Shown here in pieces: positions 12,301 through 23,470 of a stretch of DNA of 64,000 nucleotides (position 1 is the first letter of the stretch; each line of letters begins with the position of its first letter). Below the pieces are notes generated by a model, which saw nothing but the letters and a program-made list of their open reading frames with translations, was not told the origin of the DNA and ran no database searches. The stretch is taken from NCBI GenBank assembly GCA_019426215.1, contig CM033393.1, positions 52,020,645 to 52,084,644 on the forward strand, written 5' to 3'. Position numbers and translations under genes: made by a program. The DNA is from Buddleja alternifolia. Taxonomy: Eukaryota > Streptophyta > Magnoliopsida > Lamiales > Scrophulariaceae.

Positions 12301-12529
12301 CGCACTCCTAAGTTGCCCCTCATTACCCATCAAAACCAACCTTACAACACATACAGCACCGTATGTTACGAACGAGATATATATATATATATATATATAA
12401 TTCACACAGAAAAAGAACAATTACAATGAGAAATTACCGGCAACCGCGCTGGGCTAAGTGGTAGGCAATGTTGATAGAAATTTCGTCGCCGTTGGAGGTG
12501 AGTAAAACCTTCTTTCCTTGATTTTCCAT
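3339..12529 (-). CDS. Atypical short-chain dehydrogenase/reductase, four exons
   Basis: Four exons join in frame: 12438-12529, 12141-12340, 4372-4601 and 3339-3617. All have GT..AG introns, and the product is 266 residues. The order matches a Rossmann-fold SDR: an N-terminal strand ([16 protein letters not shown]), the LVLMGN second strand, a GSIVFMTS strand near residues 140-147, a Tyr near 162, and the C-terminal [17 protein letters not shown]. The usual TGxxxGIG nucleotide loop reads TSNGDEISI. The YxxxK catalytic Lys is replaced by Leu (YGSCL). Reductase activity is therefore doubtful, although plant relatives annotated as 3-oxoacyl-ACP-reductase-like appear similar as I recall. Intron 3 (4602-12140) has been enlarged to 7.5 kb by a Copia element and a DUF295 inverted repeat. 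The family is clear; the substrate is unknown. Confidence 0.85.
5169..5708 (-). pseudogene. DUF295-type organellar protein fragment, left arm
   Basis: This is an open frame of 179 codons starting at the ATG at 5706-5708. The first 35 residues are rich in Ser and Arg with almost no acidic residues, like a mitochondrial targeting peptide ([11 protein letters not shown]...). An STLPWLMLP block, a WFYSLLE block, an acidic VPDDD-x-EVPDDD repeat and [16 protein letters not shown] follow. These resemble the N-terminal half of the plant DUF295 organellar (KIB1-4-like beta-propeller) family. The normal C-terminal half is absent: after position 5275 the sequence leaves homology with the right arm and ends in an unrelated tail. 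It lies in an intron of the SDR gene, on the same strand. I read it as a captured gene fragment rather than a working gene. Confidence 0.6.
5813..6126. other. GC-rich spacer resembling organellar DNA
   Basis: The base composition here is much richer in G and C than all of the flanking DNA. The style, including GAAAGGATTTCAGCGTCCC and a small frame starting [12 protein letters not shown], reminds me of plant mitochondrial DNA, so it may be a nuclear insertion of mitochondrial sequence. That is an impression only. A search against plant mitogenomes would settle it. Confidence 0.35.
6241..6675 (+). pseudogene. DUF295-type fragment, right arm, frameshifted
   Basis: This is an inverted copy of the 5275-5708 fragment, starting at an equivalent ATG at 6241. 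An A-run at about 6320-6326 has seven A residues where the left copy has six. The frame is lost and a TAG follows within a few codons. The downstream coding-like sequence continues in another frame, up to about 6690, and keeps the [14 protein letters not shown] repeat and SHGWIASYN blocks. A few substitutions separate it from the left copy. It cannot encode the full fragment. Confidence 0.7.
6884..7095 (+). repeat. 5' LTR of the Copia element
   Basis: This is 212 bp, starting TATTAAAG and ending CTTAACA. It contains a TATA-like box, TATAAAAA, at 6980-6987, which would be the element's promoter. It matches 11830-12041 base for base as far as I can read. Confidence 0.93.
7096..7110 (+). promoter_or_regulatory. 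Primer-binding site (initiator tRNA-Met type)
   Basis: TGGCACCAGAGCCAC directly follows the 5' LTR. It matches the usual plant Copia primer-binding site TGGTATCAGAGCC at all but two positions. The two mismatches may weaken priming. Confidence 0.75.
7182..7324 (+). repeat. Four dyad repeats in the Copia leader
   Basis: A 17-bp dyad of the form ATCGATT-NNN-ATCGATT recurs at about 7183-7199, 7220-7236 and 7260-7276, with a diverged copy at 7308-7324. The spacing is 37-48 bp. They lie between the primer-binding site and the gag start. Each can form a small stem, so an RNA dimerisation, packaging or cis-regulatory role is possible. That is inference. Confidence 0.7.
7437..11822 (+). pseudogene. 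Copia gag-pol, interrupted by two in-frame stops
   Basis: One reading frame runs from the ATG at 7437 to the TGA at 11820-11822. In order it holds a gag domain ([12 protein letters not shown]), a CCHC zinc knuckle ([14 protein letters not shown]), an aspartic protease DTG motif ([11 protein letters not shown]), a pre-integrase LWHRRFGHM motif, the integrase core, reverse transcriptase with YVDDIII, and RNase H ([10 protein letters not shown]). A TGA at 9201-9203 interrupts the start of the integrase core and a TAA at 10707-10709 interrupts reverse transcriptase. The frame is otherwise intact, without shifts. Unless the stops are read through, it cannot make integrase or RT itself. Confidence 0.93.
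11821..11829 (+). promoter_or_regulatory. Polypurine tract of the Copia element
   Basis: GAGGGGGAG lies immediately before the 3' LTR, where plus-strand DNA synthesis is primed. Its first two bases overlap the gag-pol stop codon. Confidence 0.85.
11830..12041 (+). repeat. 3' LTR of the Copia element
   Basis: This is 212 bp with the same sequence as the 5' LTR as far as can be read. It is followed by the CTATA target duplication. Confidence 0.93.
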
Positions 12530-12952
12530 GCTAAAATAAAATTCAATAAATGAGGCTTTATTTTACCAGCTAAACACTGAGGTACTCTTAATTATGACAG
12601 GTCAAATGAATAAATCAGATCAGAAACATATTCATATAAACAATGAATATGCGAAGCAAGAGAACTATTATTCTGCTAGTTTTTCATACCGTCATTTTAA
12701 AGAGGAGAAAGAAACAATACAAATTGTACAGTCCAGACGGGACCACGACCATTATGCAAGACTCGCTGTTCTACCGTTGGATCACATGGATTCTAGGTGG
12801 GACCACCATGATCGACGGCTGTGGACTGTGGTTAGTTTAGAAATGAGATGCTAGGGAAGTGATGACGTGATCATACATACCTGTTGTGACCACGCATTGC
12901 TGACGTAGGGTAGAAAAATTGGACTTCTCAAACTAATAATAAATACTACCAA
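12530..12952. promoter_or_regulatory. Upstream region of the SDR gene
   Basis: This is the stretch just 5' of the SDR start codon. It contains GC-richer blocks around 12730-12900, including TGGGACCACC and TGACGTGATC. No TATA box stands out and no coding sequence is supported. A Mutator-like element starts at 12962, so at most about 430 bp of ancestral promoter remains next to the gene. Confidence 0.4.
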
Positions 12953-12961
12953 TTACAATTA

Positions 12962-13600
12962 GGCTGATAATACTGCCAGAGCAAATGTCCTAATGCCAGA
13001 GCAAAAGAGGGGAAATCGACACATTTGCCCCTACATTAATATGGAAAAGTAAATACCATCTCTTCCTCTTCCTTTTACCTGTTGGACATATCACGAGAAT
13101 GATAATTGGTGGCTCTAGGAGTTGGCCACACAAAATGTATTAACATAATAAAATATATATATATATAAATATAAATATATTTTGATCGACCCTACAAATA
13201 TTTTTACATTGTTTATGACTGATATTTCCCGAAAGTTGAACTCCTGAGAGCTACAAGTATCACGAGAATCCATGTTTGTCTTCCTTTATCATGCTCCCAC
13301 CCAGAAGTCAAAAATTTCACTCAATTAAAAAAATCATTTGCTAACTTTCATTCTAGTCTATCTCATTTTCTCACTCCGAATGTTTTTTGGGGAATTTGCA
13401 GCAGATATGAGATATAATCAACTGCGGTGGAAAAAGAATAAGTGGATTGAACAAGAAAATCAGGAGGTTTTGGGGGATTAGTGACAGAAAACATATTTGC
13501 ATTCAGGGTTGTCATTCTTCTTTTTCAGATTTGCTTCATAGTGTAATTTCTACTGGGATCCTCCGAATTATTTTTGCCCATACCACACACACATATATAT

Positions 13601-13633
<33 letters not shown>

Positions 13634-13855
13634 CCTTCAGCATCTCTTCATTACCTTCATATTTCCCCCCTTCAATGGATAATGACTTCCATGAATAATG
13701 TCCTGCAAAATTCGCTTATGCGCATTTGAAATGGGTAACTGGGTTTAAGTTTTCACTGTATCTCTATAGACTAATTTTGAAATAAAGGGCAAAAGTGTCA
13801 GTTTCCCCTCTTTTGATCTGGCATTAGGAGAATTGCTCTGGATTTATCATTAGCC
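12962..13855. mobile_element. Mutator-like non-autonomous element, 894 bp
   Basis: A perfect 9-bp direct repeat, TTACAATTA, lies at 12953-12961 and 13856-13864. The TIR starts GGCTGATAATACTGCCAGAG on the left and GGCTAATGATAAATCCAGAG on the right (reverse complement). It continues with CCTAATGCCAGA-CAAAAGAGGGGAAA on both sides. The interior has a (CA)n/(TA)n microsatellite near 13584-13633 and no credible gene. The element at 23087-24827 has the same terminal consensus. Confidence 0.85.
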
Positions 13856-13864
13856 TTACAATTA

Positions 13865-14253
13865 CCATGTATGGGGAAAATGTGATCAATGATATTCTTA
13901 AGAAAAGCGATATTGGTTTGTTGCGAGAGGTATCATGTATAACCATTTTCAGATTTTTATTAAATTAAATTGGCATACTCCGGGCAGATGACTACTTTCA
14001 TTGCACATACAATTAATTTGACACACAATAAACAAGTGACGAGCACTAGCTATTTTCGCCTAAGAATTAATTGGCCTTAGGCTTGGAAGGAAAATTGCAC
14101 GATTTCGCAAGATGTATGAAACAATACGTTGATCCTCATAATATTGGTCCGAAGAAAGACTTTTTGACATGATTAAATCGATAAAGGTGAAGAGATTTAA
14201 GACTTCTCAACATTTAATTTGCTAAATTTAAAACAACATATTTGTAATAACAT
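13865..14253. other. Intergenic DNA, nothing recognised
   Basis: This lies between two mobile elements. No coding, RNA or repeat structure was seen. Confidence 0.5.
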
Positions 14254-15717
14254 GTTTGGAGCAATGTTGTGAAAACCGGACCGGACCGGACGGTCCGACC
14301 GGTTAAAATCGGAACCGGTCAACTATCCGGTCCGGTTATGCGAAAAACCCGTTCAAACCGGTCAAAACCAGTCAAAATCGTTCGAACCGGCGGTTGAACC
14401 GGTAAAACCGGTCATAAAACTATTGACCCGGGCGGGTTTGAAAATAAGTGAAATCCAAGTGTATTTTTCCCCCAAATTCACAAATCAGATTCACCAGTCT
14501 TCACGCACAAAGCGGAACGCATCATATCCCTGTTTCTTCACAAATCAAAACGAAGAAAGTATGGCTCTGTTTGTTTATGTTTTTGAGATGAAATTCTGAA
14601 AATTTCTCGGGGAATGCGTATTACATGGATTCGTGTGAGAATTGATGTGATGTGTGTTGTGTTTGTTTATATTTTTAAATAGTGGTTGAGATTTGTAAAA
14701 TATGAGTTAAATAATTAAGTTAGTTATTTGTGTAATGATTATGTGAATAAATAAATAATAGAATAAGATAAATAGATATATAAAGTTAATTTAATATTAA
14801 TATATTTTGAAATTTGAAATTTGAAATTTATTATTAATATATAGTAAAAGTGGAAGATTGAATAGAAAAGTAATGATTGGAGGAAATGATGTTGATTGAT
14901 AAATGTGTGAAATGATTGATATAGTGAGTGATAGGTAGTTATATGGGGAATTGAAAAAGTTAAGTAGAATTTAAATGAAAATGGTTTATATTATGGATTT
15001 TTAGAATTTTGTGATTCAAAATATTGAAAATGAAATTTGAAAACATAAACAAACAAGGCCTATGTATTTCTCCTCTGCTTATGCTTTCTTCTTCTCCAAT
15101 TTTTCTTCTCTTTCTTGTTTATCCCTGCAGTAGCAGCAGTCAGCAACTTTGCTTCACCTCATTAGTTTTCTCTTCCTGTCAAGTTGGTGTAGAATATAGT
15201 GGAAGATGGCAGATTAATGCAAGAGGTTGATGGAGATGAAAAATCAAAGACAAAAGTGTGAGAGAAGATGAGAAAGGAAAAGAAAGAAAAATTAAGAAGT
15301 GAAAGAAGAAGAAGAAGAATACTTGTGGCTGCGCTGTGTGTGAACTTTGAAGAGGAAAAGTAGGGTTTGTATTTGGAAAATTTCTCTCTCTTGTATTTAT
15401 ATGTTTCTTTTTCTTTTGTAATTTTATTTTGCAGACCCCCTTAGAAATTAGAAAGTCACTTTAGTTTTCTATTTAAATTGGCCTCTTATTTTTTTTTTGA
15501 TCTTTTATTATTATATCTAAATGTTTGTGTGTGTATATATATATATATGTGCATATATATAAATTTTTAATATTACTTGTATAATAAATATTATTTATTG
15601 CATAATTATGACGTCACCGTTCGACCGCGGTTCACCCGAGGGTTGAACCGGTGACCCGTGACCCGATCACTTTTCCGGTTCACTGTCCGATACGATTTTC
15701 AGAACACTGGTTTAGAG
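14254..15717. mobile_element. hAT-like non-autonomous element with 8-bp TSD
   Basis: The element proper is 14262-15709 (1448 bp). Its ends are CAATGTTGTGAAAACCGG and, reverse-complemented, CAGTGTTCTGAAAATCG. The flanks are GTTTGGAG (14254-14261) and GTTTAGAG (15710-15717), an 8-bp target duplication with one change, as expected for hAT. Both subterminal regions are packed with CCGGTT/AACCGG motifs (14275-14430 and 15615-15685), a typical arrangement for transposase-binding repeats. The interior has no transposase frame. Confidence 0.8.
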
Positions 15718-17519
15718 GGCATTCATAGCAGGATGTCACGATGCGTGTCATCAATCTAGAGGGACATGGATTCACGATGAACAATCTAAAAAATTGGAAC
15801 AGACCCATTTAATGTCAGGTTGGATATAACTCACATGATAATAAATTATCTATATCTATGTCATTGATAATTTGCACTTTGCTTTCTTGAATAGCACCAT
15901 TTTGTATAATGAACCTTAAATTGCAAAAATCGCATATTGCACCCTGAAATTAGCATTAGTTTGACAAACTGCATCCTCAATCGATTTCGGGGCACATTTG
16001 TAACTTGAAAAAATAAGTTAGCTGAGTTTAATGGATAGGTAAGTTTTTGTCCCATTTCCTTCTAGTTTGATTCACGTATCCTAGGTGTACAATCCAAGCA
16101 CTGAAATAGTGAGGAAAAAATAGAGTCAAGAAATAGAAAGAAAACTATTAGTCGGCAAAAAAAAAAATGTTGACGAAATTCATAGAAATGAGGCAAAAAC
16201 ATGAATTCTAACGCAAAAAAAAAATCTATTTTATTATAAAAGTACAAATTGCTTTTTTGACATTTTTTATGTACCTAAAATCTCCCTAAGGAATTAATTT
16301 TTTTAATGGTAAAAGAGTCAAAAACAAATCATAAAAGTAAATTTCAAAATCTACAGAAATAAAGTTAGAATTAAAGTAGGACACTATATAATTTATTCAT
16401 TTAAAAGACAATTTGAAAAAAAAAATATTGCTAACAAAATCTATGTATCACTTGTGTAATTAATGGCACCTACGTGCCAATGATACATATAATGCAAGAT
16501 AATATAATAAAGTAGATTTATTTCTTTTAAATATCGATCCCCTAAAATATACTTATTACAATTTTAGTTTTGTTATTTTCAAATTTGCAACAATGGTTCC
16601 CTTAAGAGTTTCTACAGACGTATGAGTTGGGGCAAAGGTTTCTTGAAATTTTTGACATTCTTAAAATATTCCTATTTAATTATATATGTTAATGGGAAAA
16701 TAGTCAAAATTAAATAAATAATTTTCAAAATTGACAACAATAAAGTTATAGTTACATTAGGCCTACAATAGAATTACGTACAGTCAATAATTAAATGCAG
16801 AGTTACATAATGACACTATAATTTATTTGTCAAAAGAAAAGAAAAAAGACAAGTGTTAGAAAAAAATTGCATATAAAATCTATATATGTCTGATTTATAG
16901 TTAGTAATATACGGGACGGAAAAAGTTCGTCATTTAAATAAATTAAATTGGGAAATTTCTCACCTAATTTTTTTTAGAAATATAATAATACAATCAATGT
17001 CAAAATTGTACCACTTTCTTTTTTGGATATTTTGAAAGTGTAATCTAAATTTTGGATATTCATAGTTGGAATGGGCAGAGTTTTTGACTTACACATCTAA
17101 ACGGCTCATAATTTATTTATAGTTTCACTAATTGTATGAGTATTATACGGATTGAAAAAAATTGAGTATCACAGGAAACATACAAAAAGTAACTTACTAA
17201 TACATAACAGGCGAACATACAAAGTCTGGTGAACACATAATTTAATGCAAGCATATATAATAATGTGGGAAAAATTATAATTTTGTTATCTTAAGATAGA
17301 CTTATTGCAAGTTGTTCCACTGTTTTCAAATTTACAACACTACTTCCCTTCAGATTTTTTCTTTTTTTGGCTCTCATTCGTTAAAAAACATATGGATTTC
17401 ATGCATTGCATGCACGCGAAATTAAGGATTTAGGATAAATTAAATAAATTAATAAATACTCCTAACTTTACAAAATTTGCAACACGATTCCCAATCTTAG
17501 AATAGAGGGAAATTTGTTA
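15718..17519. other. AT-rich intergenic DNA with weak internal repetition
   Basis: No gene was seen. Loosely repeated blocks around 16540-16630, 17285-17380 and 17455-17520 (TTTGCAACA..TTCCCTT and relatives) suggest old decayed repeats. Confidence 0.5.
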
Positions 17520-18035
17520 GAAACGTCTTAAAATATATTTTTATATTAAAAAAAACTCATGAAAATGCTCATTTAACTAACTCTTCAATGGAAATGATTA
17601 TATGATTTTGAATGTTTTTTTTTTGACTAAATTACCTTTGATTTCTCACCATCAGTTCCTTAATTTAATAATTAATCAATTGATTATTTTGCATATAAAC
17701 GTTTTACTATTTGGTTTTTAAAATCGATAACTTGTGCAATACGAATTTACCTTCTTAATGACTAGTATTAAAATATCATATGTAAAACAATTTGTATATA
17801 TCTTATTGATTCACTTACAAAAAATTTAATTAATTTTTAGAAGGTTAAAAAAGATATAAAATCATAAATGATGCAAGTATTTAAAAATCCTAGGACAATT
17901 GAGTTGAAAATCTGTTGACCCTTAACTATCAACTTTTTTTATTGAGAAAAGCTGATGGATTGGGTATTCTGGATCAAAAAATATTATCATGGATTTCTTA
18001 AATATAAAAATTTAATTTGAGGGGGTTTAAGTAAT
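17520..18035. mobile_element. Degenerate relative of the 1257-1866 MITE
   Basis: The left end (CTTAAAATATATTTTTATATT..AAAACTCATGAAAAT) and the right end (ATCATGGATTTCTTAAATATAAAAATTTAATTTGAGGGGG) resemble the inverted ends of the 1257-1866 element. No target duplication is visible. Both boundaries are approximate. Confidence 0.45.
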
Positions 18036-18040
18036 TTTGT

Positions 18041-18079
<39 letters not shown>

Positions 18080-18287
18080 TATATTTATATGACCATGGAT
18101 TATTTTTTGACTAAGATGAGACGGTGCACATTTAATACTTAATTGACATATCAAAATATATCTTTATTTATCAATTTGTAATAGCAATAATAAGTATTTG
18201 ATAGAGATGCAACACTCAATACTTGATATATATTACTCGTGTATATATAGATATATATACACACACATACATACATACATACATATA

Positions 18288-18423
18288 TATGCATTTACCA
18301 ATATAGCATATTACTTATGAAAAAACTAATATATCATGTATAGATATATGTGCTATATTACATATATCTATACATGATATATTAGTTTTTTCATAAGTAA
18401 TATTCTATACTGGTAAATGCATA
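18288..18423. repeat. Near-perfect hairpin, about 64-bp arms
   Basis: The arm at about 18288-18351 is the reverse complement of 18360-18423 with about three mismatches, around an 8-nt loop. The core ATATTAGTTTTTTCATAAGT is exact. The arms are AT-rich but not simple repeats. This could be a tiny foldback element or a hairpin RNA source. Confidence 0.8.
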
Positions 18424-18765
18424 TACATATATAGTTAAATGGTGAAAGACAGGGTAGCAGTGAGCTGTGGGTGAGGTGGTGGGACACGGAACAAAATAAC
18501 GGTAAAAAAAAAAATCAAAAAGAGATTTTTTTTTCCAGGTTTTACATAACGTAGGGGTTTTTATGAAGTTTATGCAGCTTAAGTAAGGTTCAAGTTTAAA
18601 AACACGTGATTCTCGTCCGTTCTTCAACGAGTATATTATAAATACAAATAAGTAAATCATATAAAACTAAATTGGAGGTTTGTATGGAATGAGACCAACA
18701 TTACAAGGGATCTATCCCATGGAACTAATAGTGCAATTTTCTTCGATGATATATTTTGAAAAGTA

Positions 18766-19180
18766 TGGGCAAAATGCATTTTCGACCCCAATCTATGTCG
18801 GTCGGAGTACTTTGCCTACTAATTTTTACACTTGAGTACCCAATCTTTATAAATTGTGACACTTAAGTCCACCGAAAGAATAATTTGACTTAGATTGTGC
18901 ACTCGACTACATATACAGCATAATATGTGCACTTTGCACCCCATCCTATGATATTTTATGCACCCTACTACCTATATATTGCATGATATGTACATTTTGG
19001 TACTTAGTTTAAGCCATGCCTAAGACACGTGACAGACTTTTCGGAGGGAATATTCCAATTTCCTCCGGTGGACTTAACTGTCACAATTTACAAAGGTTGG
19101 GTACTCGAGTGTAAAAATTAATAGATTAGGTACCAAGGTGCTCCGACCGATATGGGTTGGGGTCAAAATTGCATTTTACC
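18766..19180. mobile_element. MITE with about 110-bp TIRs
   Basis: The left end GGGCAAAATGCATTTTCGAC and the reverse-complemented right end GGTAAAATGCAATTTTGAC start matching inverted repeats. These continue through TCGGTCGGAG and CTTAAGTCCACCG / GTTAAGTCCACCG. The paralogous copy near 20430 lacks this sequence, so it acts as an empty site. The exact target duplication is unclear. Confidence 0.75.
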
Positions 19181-19431
19181 ATTAAATATTTATTAATATT
19201 TTAATATACTTTATTTTATTCTTTATAGGGATCAAATTAATATCCCTATTTCGTTTGTTAAACATTGATTAACTCTTTCGTAATCTTGAGTTCTGTAATA
19301 ATTGTCAATGGTATATGTGCATACATATTTATATTATATCATTTATATCATATTATCATGTTATAGACTGTTTAAAAATCTGCTTCAAAGTTGATATATT
19401 CTTTGTTAATTGTTAATGCACTTGCATGATG

Positions 19432-19466
<35 letters not shown>

Positions 19467-20509
19467 CATGTTATGAATTATTTAAATTTTGTACTTCAAA
19501 GTTGATATTTTGTATATATACAGATGATTTATGAGTAATTAATAAATGCAAAAAGTTTTACATTTAGTCTCATTCATCCGTCCAAATTTAGGGACAAATT
19601 CATATCGTTCGTTAGTCAATATTTTTGACCCATTTTTTGGGAGAATTAGTGGTGAATGAGATTTGAACATTAATTCTATTCAATATCACGTGTCACTCAT
19701 GCACAAATTCTCACGAAAAAAATGATCAAAAATGTTGAACAACCAAGCATATGACTTTGACCGATAGAATTTGTATGGAAATTTTGGTAGAGGTGGCTCT
19801 TACGGGCTTAAGAGGTGTCTCTCATGCGCGTAGCACTTTGCGCCGCAGCCCCAATAGGTGGCTCCCACAACATGTAGTACTTTACTACGTATAACACTTA
19901 TCTCCCCATATTCTTGCTGGCGACCAACTCATAAAAACCAATTTTTGAACCATAATGAAGTGACAATTGCAAGTACACAAATCAATGAAAGGAAAGTAGA
20001 AGAGAACATTCCATAAAGAACAATGAAGCATGAATTTTATAAGAATTTATTTATTTTAGTTATTATGTAAGTCTCAATTTTTAGCAAACTTAACTCTTTT
20101 GTGTATGGATTCAATTTTTCATGTTATTCAATTTTTAGTAAAAAGAAAAAAAAATCAAAATGAGATTTTTTTTTTCCCTTCAGGTTTAAATGACATGGGG
20201 GTTTTTATGAAGTTTATTCAAGTTAAGTAAGGTTCAAGTGCAAAAGCACGTGAACGGACTAATGGTTTCCGTCCATTTTTTAACTAGTGATATTATAAAT
20301 GCAAATAATGAAATAAATACATCATACAAAACTAAATTGCAAGTTTGCAAATAATGAGACCAACATTGCAAGGGACCTATCCTTTGGAACTAATAGTGCA
20401 ATTTCCTTCGGTGATATATTTTTGAAAGTATGTTTGCATTAAATTTTTATTGATATTTGTTTTATTCTTAACTTAATATCCATAGTTCGTTAGTTAGACA
20501 TTGATTAAC

Positions 20510-21150
20510 CCTTTTGTAATCTTGAACTATGTGATGTTTGTTAATGGTACACGTGCATACATATTTATATTAGAGATAATTGCAGAGACCCCTCCCAACT
20601 TATGGGGTGATGTGCACTTTGCCCCCAAATACTTTGAAAAATGCACCCGACACCCTAACCTTTCAGGAATGTGCACTTAACCCCCTCAATCCAAATCCGG
20701 CGGCATCTAATGGAATATACCGGCGCATGTAAGGCTAAAATCGTTACTTAGGGGCAAAGTGCTACAAACCGCATAAGATAGTGCTACAAACAGCATAAGA
20801 TAGGGGGTTGTCTGCATTGATCTTAAATATCTTGCAAATTTAAATTTTATTAAATTCATATATTCTTTAATTTTGCAAAAAGAAAAATAAAGCAGATTAA
20901 TATAAAATAAAATAAAAAAAGCAAAAATCAAAAAATCTAGAAAAATAAAAATAAAAATTAGGAAAAAAATAAAACGTTCTAATAAAAAATTAGCAATAAC
21001 CTGGAAATTTCTTTTTTTATTTTTTCTATTTTATTTTCATTTTTATGGATTTTTTAAATTTTAAATTTTGCTTATTATTTTTCTATTTCTTCTGAACTTT
21101 TTCAAAAATTTTAGTTTAATTTTTTTTCCAAAATTTTTTCTTCTGAATTT
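20510..21150 (+). repeat. Dispersed repeat, copy A
   Basis: This segment reappears inverted at about 38700-39365. It holds AGAGATAATTGCAGAGACCC, GTGCACTTTGCCCCCAAATA and CGGCGCATGTAAGGCTAAAA, followed by a long A/T-rich tail. It lies inside copy 2 of the tandem duplication. It has no coding potential. Confidence 0.8.
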
Positions 21151-21920
21151 TCTACTTTTTTCCCTTTGACTTCTTTATGAATTTTTCAAAATTTTAATGA
21201 TTTTTCCTGAATTTTTCCTTTCTTTATGTGTTTTTTTCTTTTCAAAATTGTTTAAATGTTTCGGATTTAAATGATTTTTTTTTTTTTGGGGGGGGGGGGG
21301 GGGTTGTCTTGTGGTAGAGGTGGCTCTCATGGGCTCAAGAGGTGTCTCCAATGCGTGTAGCACTTTGCACCACAACCTCAACAAGTGGCTCCTAGTAGCA
21401 CTTTGCCTTGTATAGCTCTTAACTCCACATATTTCGACTGACGAACAACTCATAGAAACCAAGTTTTGAGCCATATTGAAGTGGAAATTGCAATTACAGA
21501 AATCAATAAGAGGAAAGAAGAAAGAGAACATTTGATCCATAAAAAACAAACAAAGAACAAATGAAGCATGAACTTTATAAAAAATTATTTATTTACATTA
21601 TTATGCCAGTATCAATTTTCAGCAAACTTAACTCTTTTGTGTATGGATTCATTGTTTCATGTCATTCAGTTTTTAGTTTTCCAAATAATTATAATTTATT
21701 GAATAAACAAACAATTAGACTGTATAGAAATTTGACTTTTAGGCCATATTGAAGAGACAATTGCAAGTACACAACGAACTCAAAGAGAGGAAGGAAAAAA
21801 GAGAATGTTAACAATAAATAAGATAATAAACTAATGAAGCATGAACTTACATAAGAACCTATTTATTACATTATTATCTAGGTTCAATATTCAATAAACT
21901 TAGTTCTTTTATGTATATTT

Positions 21921-22850
21921 AATGCCAAATAATTTATTTAGTTAAATTATTTGAACGTATAATGTTTCCAAATTGACTATATACATGAATTATTTTAACG
22001 AGATTTTATGGTTCACGTGCAACACACTTGTTATTTACTAGTACAATTAAAAGAATGTGGAGAAAAGTTGGGACAAGAAACCGTGAAATAAGCTCATAAT
22101 TACACGGGTTATTGAACCCTTTTTTAACACCTTCATATTTTACCATACATTTTCGTCTAAGATTTTTTAAAAAATTGTTGGAGTTCCTCGCCTATTTTTT
22201 ATAGCATTATATGTCTCTTGACTTTTTTTACACATTTTTTTTGCCACAACCTAACAAAGTTCTTGTTGCTTCTTGCTTTCTTTTGCTTATAATTTTTGCC
22301 CTTGAGGTACATGCTCTAAGACAAATGAATCAAGCTATAAGTAAAAGGAGCGAAAACTGACCATTTTACTTCTCCTAAACTCTTTTATTTTTTTGAATTA
22401 CAACGGTGGGAGCGTAAGGGTGGTGATTCGAACACTTGACCTTCCACTTAAGATAGAGAGGCCGATGCCGCTTAATCAAATGCTTTTTGGCTACTTGTCC
22501 TAAACTAGGGCAACTCTTTTTGACAAAAAGAATTAAGTTTGAACTTGGTTAAGAGTGTCATCTGCCAGACTGCTGCTAATTCTAAGGAACAATTTGCAAA
22601 TTTTCATTTTAACAGTATATTGTGCTAAAGAGTGTCAATTTAAGGATGCAAAGTGCAAATTACTCTTATATTGCTAAAAACTTTTTCTTCTCCTTTTTTT
22701 CTGTTTCCTATAATTTATTTATTTTCTCTAATGTATTCTTCTTATTTATTTTCTTATAAACTTCTTTAACCACCAAATATACATAATTATTTTCTTAACT
22801 TATTTTAATTAATGGAATTAAATAAACTCTTAAAGTTGGGTCATGATAGT
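21921..22850. other. Intergenic DNA, no gene seen
   Basis: This is AT-rich with no recognisable gene. A short block at 22390-22500 looks like a common dispersed repeat, but I could not define its ends. Confidence 0.45.
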
Positions 22851-23113
22851 TAGAACTGTAGAGGTGGCGAAACGGTTCCACACGTGGTTTCAACCCAACC
22901 TAATTAATTTTGGATTGGATTGATTCCTAAAATTTTTGTTTTGGGTCCAATTTGATTCATAGTTGGGCAGAAATTGGACCAAACTTGGTCCCAATCCAAC
23001 TCTTTTTATTATCTATAATTAATTCTAATATCAACTATTAAATATAATCCTTTCATTCTAAATAAAGTCTTTATAATTACAAAAAGCTAGTGATAATGCC
23101 AGATCACATATTG

Positions 23114-23470
23114 TTACGTGCCAAAATGATGATGTCGCTGGCAAGCAGATTACGTTTTCATTATACGCTTTTCATATGTGATAAATATGATAAATATACA
23201 ATTAGTTAGTTTAATAGTTTAATTAGTTAATTAGTTAATTAGTACACGGGTCTTTAAGTCATTTGTTAGATTTATTAGGGGTACAAATGTCAATTCTTGC
23301 CTTTATGTTTTAACCGTGTTGTCTTCTTCAAATGAGCATTATATAAGCTCATTCTAAACTCTGTAATTGGGCATGGAATGAATTTGGTTATTGTGTAAAA
23401 TTGATTCTCCCTCTCTAAGTTTCTCTTTGTTTGAGCTTGAGGAAACTACTCTCAGATTTGGTTCTCCCCC
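23114..23470 (+). repeat. Possible solo LTR-like segment
   Basis: A TATATAAGC-type box near 23340 and the surrounding composition resemble a small Copia LTR inserted in the Mutator-like element. I found no confirmed ends or target duplication. Confidence 0.25.

Larger units (their letters stand above)
18490..21690. repeat. Tandem duplication of about 1.6 kb, diverged
   Basis: Copy 1 is about 18490-20140 and copy 2 about 20140-21690. Both contain, in order, a block with ACCAACATT-CAAGGGA-CTATCC followed by a ..TTGATTAAC.. block, and then a block starting TGGTAGAGGTGGCTCT and ending CTTTTGTGTATGGATTCA. Copy 1 has been interrupted by a MITE (18766-19180). Copy 2 carries an insert beginning near 20572 and a long G-run at about 21286-21302. 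A third partial copy of the last block lies at 21735-21920. Confidence 0.75.
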
